DNA from: Balanoglossus misakiensis
Lineage: Eukaryota; Hemichordata
Reading direction: 5' to 3'
NCBI GenBank assembly: GCA_040954595.2
Contig: CM082577.2
Coordinates: 16,182,001 to 16,246,000 of the forward strand
Length of the DNA stretch: 64,000 nucleotides
Positions 23,101 to 34,027 of this stretch are shown in pieces. Numbering within the stretch: the first letter of the stretch is position 1; every line of letters starts with the position of its first letter. The notes under the pieces were generated by a model. The model was not told the DNA's origin and did no database searches. It saw only the letters and a program-made list of their open reading frames with translations. The translations under genes and the position numbers were made by a program.

Positions 23101-26100
23101 GTCCTTCGGAAAGCGTTTTGATGAAGTCGCTTGAAGTGCTTTGTATTGCTCATGTTATCGATAATTTTAATCGCACCTTGATGATAGTCAGCAGTTCTTT
23201 TTTGACATGTTATTTTGTGTATTTTTGAACCCCCAAAATCAAAGAATAAAATGATAAAGTGAAAATAAGCTTCAAAACACCAAAAGTCTTCAGGATCACA
23301 GCTTTTCTGTAAAGAGTAAGATTTCGCTTACTTCATGCTATTAAATGAAATGAAGTTTTCCGTAATATCTCTTGCAAAGTCACATCTTTACACATTGAGA
23401 TATTAGAATGGAAGTACATTCCAAGTGACTTGTTGGGAGCCTTGGGGCACCTAATCCCAGAAAATTGCAATAAGACCTGTTTTTCCATTTACCAATCTAA
23501 AGGCCAACTGCTTGTATATTTAGTTGGGTTTCTATAATTAACACACATTTTTGACAATATTTATGGCATGATGGACACTATTCTCGACAAATAAAATAAT
23601 GTTGTGTCCTCCGGTGTAATTTTTATGAGTTTGGAATCATATACACCATTTATCTTTTGGTCAACTCTGTTAACAGTCGCCAAAATTGCTGGAGTGGAAC
23701 TGATACATGATCTAAAGTATCAAGACATGTCTGTCGACCAATAAACGTGACGACCGCGGACTCAGTTTGGATCAACGTCTATTTCAGGCAGTGGACTCTC
23801 CTATTAAGTTGATAAGGAAATTTTACCAGTCACGAGTAAGCCAAGCCCACATCCGTGTGCAATTCGAATATATCGGTGATCTGTTTATATGATTATCATT
23901 AGCTAAGGTGGTAAACTGTTGTGATTCATATGTGTAATTTACGCACTGCAAGTTAAATATCGCAATTAGCCTAATGTTTGACCATAGACAGTATGGTTTG
24001 ACTTCAAGAGGAGCACCTATTAATCCGAAAGGGATTAAAAGTTGTGCCTTTAGATTGTGTTTTGATAACTTACTTACCCCTATAAGTAGTTTAGTAACCA
24101 TAATATCTTTGTAAATTATTCTTTCCACAGTTCCTTGTATCAAATATAGTAATCTAAATTTATCTTGGTGTTTACAGATGTTATTTGGTGGGTGAAATTA
24201 TCTGTATTGGTGGCCATTTTGAAAAATTGGTTGCCATGGAAACTCATCAACATATATTTAGTGGCTCCCTATCTGAATTTGTTTAGTACACATTAACACA
24301 CATCTGAGCCAAGTTTGGTGCTTTTATCACAAAATGCACAATCACTATGAAAATTAGGGTTTGGCCGCTCCACTACAGGGCTTTAGACGGCCATATTGAA
24401 TTGCCACATCGAGGCTCTTATCTCAAAATGAACTTCACACTTGAAGTATTGTTTTGAACAAGGTTTAAGTCCTTTATTAAAATAAAGAAAAGGTAATTTT
24501 TTCCAATGCTTGTGAGTTTTCAGTACATGTACTGTTACACCTAGCTTTATTATCATTTGGTAGCCAAAAATCAACGAATTATTCATATAATATGCAAATT
24601 TTTGCATAATTATTGTTTTATTGTTGCTATTTTGTGTTTATACAACCAAAAAAAGTTGTTGATGTAAACATGTAGTTTAGTTTCATTATTTAAGGAGGTA
24701 CGTGAACATTTCTTTGATGCTATTCATGTGAGAATTGCGATCCTTGGCGGCCATATTTGATTTGCCAAAACGAGGCTCTTATCTCAAAAAGATCTTTTGG
24801 GAACAGGCATTTTCGAAATCAGCGTAGTCGAATTGACCAAAAAACATATTTGGTTTGCTTGTACCAAAAAATGCCAGAGGGGGTCACAATTTCTCAAATC
24901 TCCACCTGACTATAAAGGCGACAATATATATTCAGTTACATCCATTTCTACAGTTATTGATACTAGTCATGGGTCATGGGAACACGACGCGTCAACCTTA
25001 TCGATCACCGAGCGACGCGTCGCAGGTCTGTAATAGTGTAGCCGCACTCACAGACTGTCTGTGCTGCACTGTAGCATACCCAATCTTGAATCACAGTGCC
25101 CCAATCAAACAGCTATTACTACAGGTTTTCAATTTCTTTGAACGTAGGAGTATTTTTTAGTTTTCTCAAATGAGTTATATTAAAGACCAGGGCTGTGCAT
25201 ACAAGTGTAGCAAAGACACATCAGTGTAGTCTCACCCCTTACTGGAGAAATCCTCAGAAATATAATGATTGTCAATTGCGAAAGTGATCTCAAATTTTGA
25301 ATATTTAAAGGCGTATGACAGGAGGAGCACCAATAAAATAGTAATTTCTCTGTGCAGAGGCCCCTGATGTTTATTATGCAAATACTTGTTTTGAAAAAAA
25401 CAGCCACCCTTCGTTGTGTTACCATCATTCAATAATTTTCTTCTTTATACCGCAGCCAAGGACCATATTCGCAAGGTTTACTCACCTGGACCAAACACTG
25501 ATGAAATGTGTGATATGACTAAACATGACAGAATATCGAGTACCAACACGGATACAAGATCAAAGACTTCTCAAAGTTCACGTGAGTTAAAATGTTTTTT
25601 TTTATTGCAAAACAGATGACATTCTATTATAGACTGAAGGCTGTCAAGGACATAGGATAAGATTTGAAATTATCATATATATATTACAGCATCACTGTCA
25701 TGTTTTGTAGTATGCAAATCAATGGATACATGCTGCATCATCGATAATGCTGAAGATGTAAAATAATTGACATCAGTGCAGGCATGTAGATATCTGCCTT
25801 ATAAATGTAAGAAACATATACAAATAAGTTCAGTGCATACAGCTTTTTCATAAAACAACACCAAATATCTAGCATTGCATTGAGGTCTGGTATCGTAATG
25901 ATTCTCATGCTCATCTGCAACTTCTTACAGGATTGCAATCATTTCCACAAGAATGTGCACAGAAAATAGTGACTGATGGGGTCCAAGTAATCCTGGATGA
26001 TATCATCAACTGTCCATTCCTTGCCATACCAGAGTCTGAACATGGAAAAGACATCCTACAAGTTGCCAACCAAGCTATGAATGCTTATCAACACCATAAA

Positions 26101-26610
26101 GATGACATGAAGATAAAGGAAGATGTCCAGAGAATCACAACAATTTTTCATTCTGCTTGTAAGTTTACTATTCCAACAACCCAAAGAGAGGAAATGTGGT
26201 GCCACTTTCACACTGTGCGATTCAACACAGACTTAAGAGATTCAGTCTACCACATTTTTTCTCTGAATCAGCAAGATGAACACGCAGTGACACTATTTTA
26301 TCAGACATTCGTACAAAGATTATTCTTTCATCTTGTAAGAAAGCGTACAGCTCTAGATATAGAGGCACACAACAGCAGCCATGGTTCTGTTACAACTTCC
26401 AGGTTGTCAGCCACAGAACAACAAGCAATCAGATACATCACAAGGTATTTGATCAGGTCTGCCATTACGAAATTCAACAAGCAGAAAACACAAAAAGCAA
26501 AAGCCTTTATTGCAGTAATGAAACAGATGATCTGTAAGGGAAACTCAGGTTTTTATCTCTTGGAATCACGAAAATGGATTGATGCTCAGTGGTCTGATCC
26601 AGCCATCTGA
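20173..26610 (+). CDS. C2H2 zinc-finger protein, three exons, 351 aa, intact
   Basis: Exons 20173-20422, 25456-25581 and 25931-26610 splice with consistent phases (donors ATG/GTGAGT and CAC/GTGAGT; acceptors CCGCAG and TTACAG) into an open frame of 351 codons plus stop. Residues 8-35 are very acidic. A single C2H2 finger, CPICDKVLKSAAGFSNHVKV plus H, uses C56, C59, H72 and H76. Residues 127-351 are helical and Cys-poor, with LSATEQQAIRYITRYLIRSA (about 284-303), a pattern I associate with accessory proteins of animal DNA transposons rather than with host transcription factors. An upstream in-frame ATG (20014) would add 53 residues; I prefer 20173 because the acidic-finger unit starts there, but cannot exclude it. 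The first intron (5 kb) is filled with repeats. The YqaJ relic follows 0.5 kb downstream, suggesting one composite element. Confidence 0.65.
20456..21528 (+). repeat. Three tandem copies of a 354-364-bp unit
   Basis: Unit starts (caggtggaaatttcag) lie at 20456, 20810 and 21174. The copies are nearly identical, including gggaacaagttgtttttgg, cgctgatttcgaatttgcct, gtgacgtcataatttcaaaa and the closing gttaattaggt. The second copy carries an 8-bp insertion after cctaaaaga. Copies 1 and 2 keep an open frame of about 60 codons, but it is interrupted in copy 3, so I do not treat it as coding. The array sits inside intron 1 of the C2H2 gene. Confidence 0.95.
21529..22317. other. Intron sequence between two repeat elements
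   Basis: No coding signal. It may be the interior of one large non-autonomous element whose ends are the tandem array (20452) and its inverted relative (24785-24913). Confidence 0.4.
22318..24335. mobile_element. Long imperfect inverted-repeat element
   Basis: The left arm (about 22318-22600) and the right arm (about 24050-24335) are inverted copies. Plus-strand cttggctcagatgtgcgtta, gtgtactaaacaaattcaga, gatgagtttccatggcaacc and cagataat at 22340-22460 are found reversed at 24330-24190, and taaactagttataggggtaa corresponds to ttacccctataagtagttta near 24074. The interior of 1.4 kb has no gene I can support. Confidence 0.8.
24785..24915 (-). repeat. Inverted diverged partial copy of the 360-bp unit
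   Basis: Read on the minus strand it gives tagtcaggtggagatttg, cattttttggtacaagc, acgctgatttcgaaaatgcc and tgttcccaaaa, in the same order as the tandem unit at 20456. Being inverted relative to the array, it could mark the other terminus of a 4.46-kb element (20452-24913) with tagtcaggtgga ends. Confidence 0.7.
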
Positions 26611-27094
26611 CCAATCATTTCTGCTTGTTCGTACTATGGACAGGCTTATAGAGGATTGTTATATTTATAGTGCTACAGGTCATGTGATGTGCAGTGATAG
26701 CATACATTTTATCTGCCTGCACTTGATCATTTTTATTACAGAGCTTTCCTCCCTGAAGTTTTAACATGTCGTGTGAAGAGAGGAGTCACACTGTATTAAC
26801 ATGGGGGGTGGAAGTGCCAAATGGATCAATTTTAAGTTATCAGACATGCCACACAGAGTGTAGTTGTTCTGTCTATTGCGAAATACCATTAGTACTAAGA
26901 ATGCCAGTTTATGATATGTTAATAGATTTAAATTCTCTTCCTGATTTGCCATACAAAGAAACCCCTATATATGACATTAAAATTAACAATGTACAGGAAC
27001 ATGCGTGGTTTCAATCTATCAAATGTAACAAAGAAGAGTAATTATATGATTGAAGCAAGACAAGAAAGCAGTCTGTCAGTGATAAGTCGTTGCT
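26611..27094 (+). other. Spacer with possible coding fragment upstream of the YqaJ relic
   Basis: 26766-27041 is open for 91 codons (RMPVYDMLIDLNSLPDLPYK, then ETPIYDIKINNVQEHAWF). The composition is protein-like and in the same orientation as the flanking relics, so it may be part of the same transposon gene. Family not recognised. Confidence 0.35.
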
Positions 27095-27264
27095 TTACAG
27101 AAAACCCAGGCTGACTGCATCAAATTTCTACGATACCTGTATAAGAAAAACATCACGATGCCCTGTGTTGTAGGTTATTAATGCCGAATGTTTCACAAGC
27201 AGATACACTGAACATGGCAAAATATACAAGTGAGGGGTTCATGAAGAATGCCAAATACATGAAT

Positions 27265-28928
27265 TAAAGCTGCAAGCAGCATTGTCCGGGCCCAAGCTCT
27301 GTTATCTGATCTGATTATTAGATATGCACATAATTAATGAGTTGAAACATAATGCTGTGTTTTATCCCCATGAAATATCAAGGTTATATGTATGTTTGTT
27401 GTTGATATAGTGTTAAGTAGGTCAAAGGTCACCCAGAGGTCACCCACAATTTGGGCAGAAAATTTTGACCAACAGTGGTCCATGTCCAACAAAAACCAGA
27501 CCTCTAGCCCTTTTGGTTAGCCCGGAATTAGGTATGCACATAAATAATGCGTAAAGCAGGTGTCACAGGTGACCCAAAACTTTGGCTTTTCATTATGGTC
27601 CCATACCTCCAAATGTCAAGGCTGTACCTGCTTTGGATGCCGATATATGCAAAAGTAGGTCAAAGGTCATCTGAGGTCATCCAAAATTTGGGCAGAAAAT
27701 TTTGACCCATAGTGGTCCATGTCAAACAAAAACCGGACATCTAGCCCTTTTGGTTAGCCCGGAATTAGGTATGCACATAAATAATGAGTAAAGCAGGTGT
27801 CACAGGTGACTCAAAACTTTGGCTTTTCATTATGGCCCCATACCTCCAAACACCAAGGCTGTATCTGGTGTGGATGTCGAGATATGCAAAAGTAGGTCAA
27901 AGGTCACCCGAGGTCACCCAACATTTGGGCAAAATATTTTGACCCCATACTGGTCCATGTATAACAAAAACAAAACCTCTAGGTCTATTGGTTCATCATT
28001 AATTAGGTATGCGCATATTTAATGAGGTCACCAGAGGTCAAAGGGGTCATGAAAAGTAGCAAAATTTTTTGATCACATACAAATCCACATACATCAAAAA
28101 CCAAACTTATAGCCCCATTGGTTAGCCAGGAATTAGATATGCAGAAAAATGATTCGTCAAAAGTAGGTCAAAGGTCATTGCCAAAATTACCAAAATATTT
28201 ATAGCTTATTCTTGTCATATGATGATTCATATCCATAAAAAGAATTTCTGTGCTATCAATGTTTAGGCTAGAAAAGGAATTTTTACTTTTTAATCGTTTT
28301 TCACAAAATCCAATATGGCCGCCATAATCTTCGACCAATCACATTCCACTTCGCAAACTTGATAGACATCTGTTTAATGACCACACACACCAAATCTTGT
28401 GACTCGGTTATCGCCGGTTCTTGAGAAGAAGATTTTTGAAGTTTTACTATGGTTTTTCGAAAATCCAATATGGCCGCCATAATCTTCAACCAATCACAAT
28501 GATCTTCGCAAACTTGATAGACATCAGTTAGGTGACCACATACCCCAAACGGCGTGACTCGGTTATCGCCGGTTCTGGAGAAGAAGATTTTTGAAATTTT
28601 GACCAGATTTCAGAAAAACAACTGCAGCCAAAAAACTGCAACATTGACAGCAAAATATCCAATTACAAAAATGATGGGCAGAGGGTATACTACCAGCACA
28701 CCAAATCTGAAGTCGATCTGACTTGTAGTTTCTGAGATCTGAGATTTGCATTTTTTCAGAAAATCCAATATGGCCGCCATGTCACGTGACTAATTAAGTA
28801 TTCACAAGTCACTGCACATCTACTCATTGACGTTGACCACTGTAGCAAGTTTGAGAACTGTACCTGCAGCAGTGTCTGAGATCTAGAGCGCGAAAGAAAT
28901 GAACCAAGAATAAAGAAAGAAAGAAAGA
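27265..28928 (+). mobile_element. GGGCCCAAG-family repeat, copy b
   Basis: It starts taaagctgcaagcagcattg followed by tccgggcccaagctct and ends in an A-rich tail (aagaataaagaaagaaag). Inside are two or three copies of a ~240-bp block (ttggttagcccggaattagg, caggtgtcacaggtgac, tccaaatgccaaggctgt-like, aggtcaaaggtca), then a 3' part with three aatccaatatggccgccat motifs and repeated ctcggttatcgccggttct. It abuts copy c head to tail. Confidence 0.85.
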
Positions 28929-29534
28929 ATTAAAGCTGCAAGCAGCATTGTCCGGGCCCAAGCTCTATTATCTGATCTGATTATTAGATATGCACATAAT
29001 TAATGAGTAGAAACATCAAAGGTCACCCAGGGGTCATCCACAATTTGGGCAGAACATTTTGACCCATAGTGGTCCATGTCCAACAAAAACCAGGCCTCTA
29101 GCCATTTTGGTTAGCCCGGAATTAGGTATGCACATAAATAATGAGTAAAGCAGGTGTCACAGGTGACCCAAAACTTTGGCTTTTCATTATGGCCCCATAC
29201 CTCCAAATGCCAAGGCTGTATCTGCTGTGGATGTCGAGATATGCAAAAGTAGGTCAAAGGTCACCCGAGGTCACCCAACATTTGGGCAAAATATTTTGAC
29301 CCCATACTGGTCCATGTATAACAAAAACAAAATCTCTAGGTCTATCGGTTCATCTGTAATTAGGTATGTGCATATTTAATGAGGTCAGCAGAGGTCAAAG
29401 GGGTCATGAAAAGTAGCAAAATTTTTTGATCACATACAAATCCACATACATCAAAAACCAAACTTATAGCCCTATTGGTTAGCCTGGAATTAGATATGCA
29501 GAAAAATGATGCGTCAAAAGTAGGTCAAAGGTCA
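27419..29534 (+). promoter_or_regulatory. Cluster of perfect DR1 motifs (AGGTCAAAGGTCA)
   Basis: The 13-mer AGGTCAAAGGTCA, a perfect direct repeat of AGGTCA with one-base spacing, occurs at 27419-27431, 27657-27669, 27894-27906, 28165-28177, 29251-29263 and 29522-29534. It is the textbook binding site for RXR/HNF4/COUP-type nuclear receptors. It is part of the repeat consensus; whether it is used in vivo is unknown. Confidence 0.6.
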
Positions 29535-30395
29535 TTGCCAAAATTACCAAAATATTTATAGCTTATTCTTGTCATATGATGATTCATATCCATAAAAAGA
29601 ATTTCTGTGCTATCAATTTTTAGGCTAGAAAGGGAATTTTTACTTTTTAATCGTTTTTCACAAAATCCAATATGGCCGCCATAATCTTCGACCAATCACA
29701 TTCCCCTTCGCAAACTTGATAGACATCTGTTTAATGACCACACACACCAAATCTTGTGACTCGGTTATCGCCCGTTCTGGAGAAGAAGATTTTTGAAGTT
29801 TTACTATGGTTTTTCGAAAATCCAATATGGCCGCCATAATCTTCGACCAATCACAATGATCTTCGCAAACTTGATAGACATCAGTTAGGTGACCACATAC
29901 CTCAAATGGCGTGACTCGGTTATCGCCGGTTCTGGAGAAGAAGATTTTTGAAAATTTGACCAGATTTCAGAAAAACAACTGTAGCAAAAAAACTGCAACA
30001 TTGACAGCATAATATCCAATTACAAAAATGATGGGCATAAGGTATACTAGCTGCACACCAAATTTGAAGTCAATCTGACTTGTAGTTTCTGAGATCTGAG
30101 ATTTGCATTTTTTCAGAAAATCCAATATGGCCGCCAGGTCACGTGACTAATTAAATATTCACGAGCCACTGCACATCTACTCATTGGCCCCTATCTGCCT
30201 ACCAAGTTTCAGCCTGGTTGGTGCTGCAGTTTTTGAGATTTAGGTGGCCGAAAAATGGAACCAAGAATAAAGAAGGAAAGAAAGACTGAAAAACCCCAAC
30301 GAAACCAATAGGGCCCAAGCGCTGGTATGCGCTTGGGCCCTAAAAACCCCAACGAAACCAATACGGGCCCAAGCCTGGCTTGGCTTGGGCCCGTA
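28929..30395 (+). mobile_element. GGGCCCAAG-family repeat, copy c, with terminal hairpins
   Basis: It is nearly identical to copy b but lacks some of the internal ~240-bp blocks. It ends in two strong hairpins: gggcccaagcgc/gcgcttgggccc (30312-30341) and gggcccaagcc/ggcttgggccc (about 30365-30392), separated by taaaaaccccaacgaaacca. The inverted GGGCCCAAG start and end suggest that the unit has inverted termini. Copies b and c together interrupt the YqaJ relic. Confidence 0.85.
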
Positions 30396-30552
30396 ATGAC
30401 ACTGGTAATTATGTGTCTCTACATAAATGTGGTCTAGTCATTAAAACCCCTTGTAATGTTTTCTTGGAGGCACACCTGATTCGAAAGTGGTTGATAGAAA
30501 ATCATCTGAGCCATATGGTATTGTAGAGGTTAAATGCCCAGAAACAAAGTAA

Positions 30553-31830
30553 AATGTAACTCCATTGGATGCATGCAATTTTATTGTTATGATGACAATG
30601 GGCAGCCTAGGTTAAAAGTTAGTCACAGAGGCCATGTCTACAGAGATATGTGCATTGCCTTGTGGGCACAGCTGTCATCAAGAGTGCCTCCCTTTTGCAG
30701 GTGAGAAGTGTTTGGTGTGCACCCCTTTACTATTAAAATCAGACCATAAACTCAGTGAAAATTTAAACCAAGGTCTTCTGTAACCAACAAAACATCAAAA
30801 GTCTTATAGTGAAACGCAAATGAAACCATTACCCAATCCCCAGTAGTATCCATGGTGATGCATCTGTTTTGAGCACAGCGCCCATCAGTATATTCCACTC
30901 TTTGTGCAATTTACTTGAAAAAATGTGATATGAATGAATACAGGATGGCAAAAACACGAATCATAATTAAAAAAAAGAAATTGAGCTATATTTGTTCAGG
31001 AATAGCTTGTACCAAGGTATTCTGACTATAAAGGGCGCAGTTGCCAGAAAGTTTGTTGGCCATCTTGGTTTACCGCCAGATATCTCAGTAGATTCCATGG
31101 TGACCCCTCATTTATTTACCTAACCCAATCTATTAGTATCTGTGATTTTCAAAAAACAAGTTTGATCTTGGAAATGGTTAAAAATGGCAAAAACCTGAAT
31201 TTCTACTTGAAAAACATAAGCTATATATTATTTCAAAATGGTCACAAATTTATTTTAAAACAGCAATACCAAGTTTTATGGTTAGATAATTATCCAATGT
31301 AGAGTAATAATTGTACAATTAAAAAAAAAACCACATTACTTTTACATTCAAGAATAATATAAAAAATGGTGATTTTCTTGAGATACCAATATATGAAATT
31401 TACCACTGTTTCTGGACCATAGAAGGCGCTACCACTTGATAATTTGATGATTGACCCCAATTTATTTTCCCACCTATAACATTCTGGTATAATGTTCTAT
31501 CATCTCTGAAAATTTTAGAGCAATCCGACAAAATTTAAAAGTGAGGTGCGTATCACCTTAACTGATCAAAGCAGGATATTATGTGGCCATACAGTTTTAT
31601 TATTTTGTATGTCACATTCAATGTCACCAGAACATCAATGCTAAATTTCAGATTAAGGGCATTCTAGATATTGAGTCTGGAGCATTAAATCACAATGTTG
31701 AAGCTTCATTTTGTATATTGTTTAACTAGAGAAGTCCACAAAATGTGCCCCTATGTTAAAATTCCGATAACTTCACCATTTCACACAATTCAGAATAACT
31801 GCAATAATTGTAACTTCGGCCATATTCACT
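30553..31830. other. Gene-free stretch
   Basis: AT-rich, with no supported exon on either strand. Short clusters of aaaaacctgaatt and ttaccacttgat type words do not form a clear repeat. Confidence 0.45.
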
Positions 31831-32013
31831 ATGGCTTCTTGTCAAAAAGGCCAGGTGTACAACCTTTGCTTGTCCGTAAAAGACAATGGGCAAGCCAGAG
31901 TGCTGGAGGCATTTGCTGCTGAATGTCCGGAAATCAACCTGCCTTCCAACCCAAAATCTTCATATAACAAAATACACAGCGTGAACAGAAAAGCAACTGA
32001 ACTAAAAAGATAA
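31831..32013 (+). CDS. Small first exon or short ORF (unrecognised)
   Basis: The ATG at 31831 (cactATGGct) starts 60 codons: SCQKGQVYNLCLSVKDNGQA, RVLEAFAAECPEINLPSN, ending KATELKR and TAA. The composition is protein-like and the start context is good. A possible donor, CAG/GTAATT, at 32047 lies beyond the stop. It could be the N-terminus of the gene whose P2RX7_C-like exon lies at 32918. Confidence is limited because no conserved family is recognised. Confidence 0.35.
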   Translation: MASCQKGQVYNLCLSVKDNGQARVLEAFAAECPEINLPSNPKSSYNKIHSVNRKATELKR

Positions 32014-32917
32014 TCTTCTTTTGAGTGGGGGTTCCTGCATGCTACAGGTAATTTTGAATGTACCACCGGTTAAGGTACATTTATCGAATAATGAAGAAGG
32101 GATGGCAATGTGAGAACTTGAGGACTTCTGTGTACATAATGTGGACATCCCGCATGAACGGTATTATTGAAGAGTCATGTAGGGTAATGTTGACGACGAG
32201 GGCTGAACTACGCTGCTTGGAGGTTCACAATGATATGTGTCTGTCCAAATATGTGACATGGCATATTTAGAGGTTATAAACAGCTAGCGAGGGTATTTGG
32301 TTGGGGATATAAGACCTCTCAGGTGAAAATTAGCATATTTGGCGGGAAATAATCACCAAGCATTGTCATATGTGGCCTTTCTCTCTCACGACTGGATGGG
32401 TCATGCTGATAATATCTTCTGCCACGACCGGTTTTTGGTCCTAGCTATGCCAAGTTTTTTATTTTCATGTTGTCACTAAAGTGTTTAACCGACATATCAG
32501 CAACATGTAAGGCACCAAAGAAATAAACATTCCTGGTGTGAAAGTCAAGTGCGCGGCGATGATCTTGATGATGGTGCCTTAATTCCCAAAATTCGCCAAT
32601 ACTGCGCAATAGCTGCAGTATAATGTGAACTTGCAAGCTTTTTTGTTGTTACTTGTCTTGAAGATCAGATTGGGATTGCCATGATTGTGGAAGACGTCGA
32701 AGTACCAAAAGATTTCCTGAACCATGGCAAGGAAATTAGTATACACCGAAAGAACAATTTCATTTCTCGAGCAAATTTTTGCCTGAAAGTTCAGTGTTCG
32801 ACGAACACGTCAAGATGCGGGGTGCTATAAATGAGTTCCCGTAAAGATATAAACTGTCTGTAATTGTGACAGATAATTGCTTTTGAAATTAATTGCATAA
32901 ATAATGATTTCTTGCAG

Positions 32918-33169
32918 GTTATCAATCATGTATATCTCCATGAGACCATCTTGGCGATATCAAGGGCTTACCGTAATGATAATGATGACGACAATTTCAA
33001 CAGATCCAATCAACATGCTGCCTATCGGCAGTTTATCTTACGTCAGCATGGTCTATTGGATGTTGGTGATAGGCATGTTATACCCAGCTGTTGTGTGTGG
33101 AGGATCAGGGACAGATATCATGATCCATTTAGTAATTACACAGGATTTATTCCCAATCGATTTGCATAG
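32918..33169 (+). CDS. P2RX7_C-like (P2X7 intracellular ballast-type) domain, terminal exon
   Basis: After the acceptor TTGCAG the exon reads VINHVYLHETILAISRAYR, NQHAAYRQFILRQHGLLD, DRHVIPSCCVWRIRDRYHDP and FSNYTGFIPNRFA, then stop. AYRQF...HG.L....R.VIPSC.VW.IR..Y....Y.GF is the pattern of the cysteine-containing domain shared with the P2X7 C-terminus. In invertebrates it occurs in many transposon-linked proteins that lack the ion channel. Only this final exon can be identified. It lies downstream of the YqaJ relic in the same orientation, as often seen in such elements. Confidence 0.7.
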   Translation, partial: VINHVYLHETILAISRAYRNDNDDDNFNRSNQHAAYRQFILRQHGLLDVGDRHVIPSCCVWRIRDRYHDPFSNYTGFIPNRFA

Positions 33170-34027
33170 AAAACTGTAATATTTATTTTTGACAATGTTT
33201 TTCTTGTATTTACACGTCTTACTTGACTTAAAGGAATATAAATGTTGAAAGCAAAACTTCAGATTTGTTATTGTATTCATTACTGCTTAAACAACATTAT
33301 CCATAGTTAATGATAATGTAGCATTTGAACACTTAACTGACATAAGTTTGTCACACTGAATCTGAGAAATATAAACCCTCTAAACTTAGATACAAGCCTC
33401 AAAAGGTCATTGATGAGGATCCAGGTTTTTGTAACTTTTGGAGAGAAAAAAAAAGATTCATAGAGACAATTAATGTAAAATGTGATCTCTGTGAGCATCC
33501 TATGATGCATTAATTAGAGAAAGTGTTTCTACCCAGACAATCAGTGATAAATCAAAATCTTTATTAGGGTAGAAAACATTGATACCACAATGAGACATGA
33601 TAATATATGACCTTAGATTGAAAGAATACAATAAACCAGAATTTCTAGAGGTAACTTAGAATTAACACTTGTACTCTTAATTTTATCCCAATATTTTTGC
33701 CGTATTTATATCTCCAGAAACTGTTTGTGTCGATGTTTTTAGTGAAAACCCCTTTTAGCAGGTATGTGAGAGGTTCAAAACTGATACTATGCGCCCCCTA
33801 CCTGCGCCGGCGCTTCGATCAAAAACAGCACTAATTGTGCCGTCCTTTGCGCCATCACGCCGCACCATCTTTCAAGCCGCAACAAATCTATGATCATGGC
33901 GGTGATTTAATATAAAAATGTGACATTGTTTTATTTAGAGTAATAGCAGCATCTATTACCGAATATATGAAATTAGCCGGCCTTGTAAACATGTTTGACA
34001 ACTGTGACAGAATTGTATCGTCCAGAG
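33170..34027. other. Gene-free stretch
   Basis: No supported exon on either strand. The 33780-33900 part is locally GC-richer (cgcccc, ctgcgccggcgcttc) and may be the promoter or leader of the next fragment. Confidence 0.4.

Larger units (their letters stand above)
27095..30552 (+). pseudogene. YqaJ/lambda-exonuclease-type nuclease relic split by 3.1 kb of repeats
   Basis: 27095-27175 reads RKPRLTASNFYDTCIRKTSR, matching the R.TAS.FG..C start of YqaJ-domain nucleases. SRYTEHGKIYK and GVHEECQIHE follow up to 27262. After the repeat block (27265-30395) the reading resumes at about 30410 as GLVIKTPCNVF and, one base out of frame, LGGTPDSKVVDRKSSEPYGI followed by VEVKCPETK. LG.TPD and the E.K of VEVKCP are the metal-binding signature residues of the family. 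Frameshifts and the insertion make it non-functional. YqaJ-like nucleases are frequent cargo of animal DNA transposons. Confidence 0.65.
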
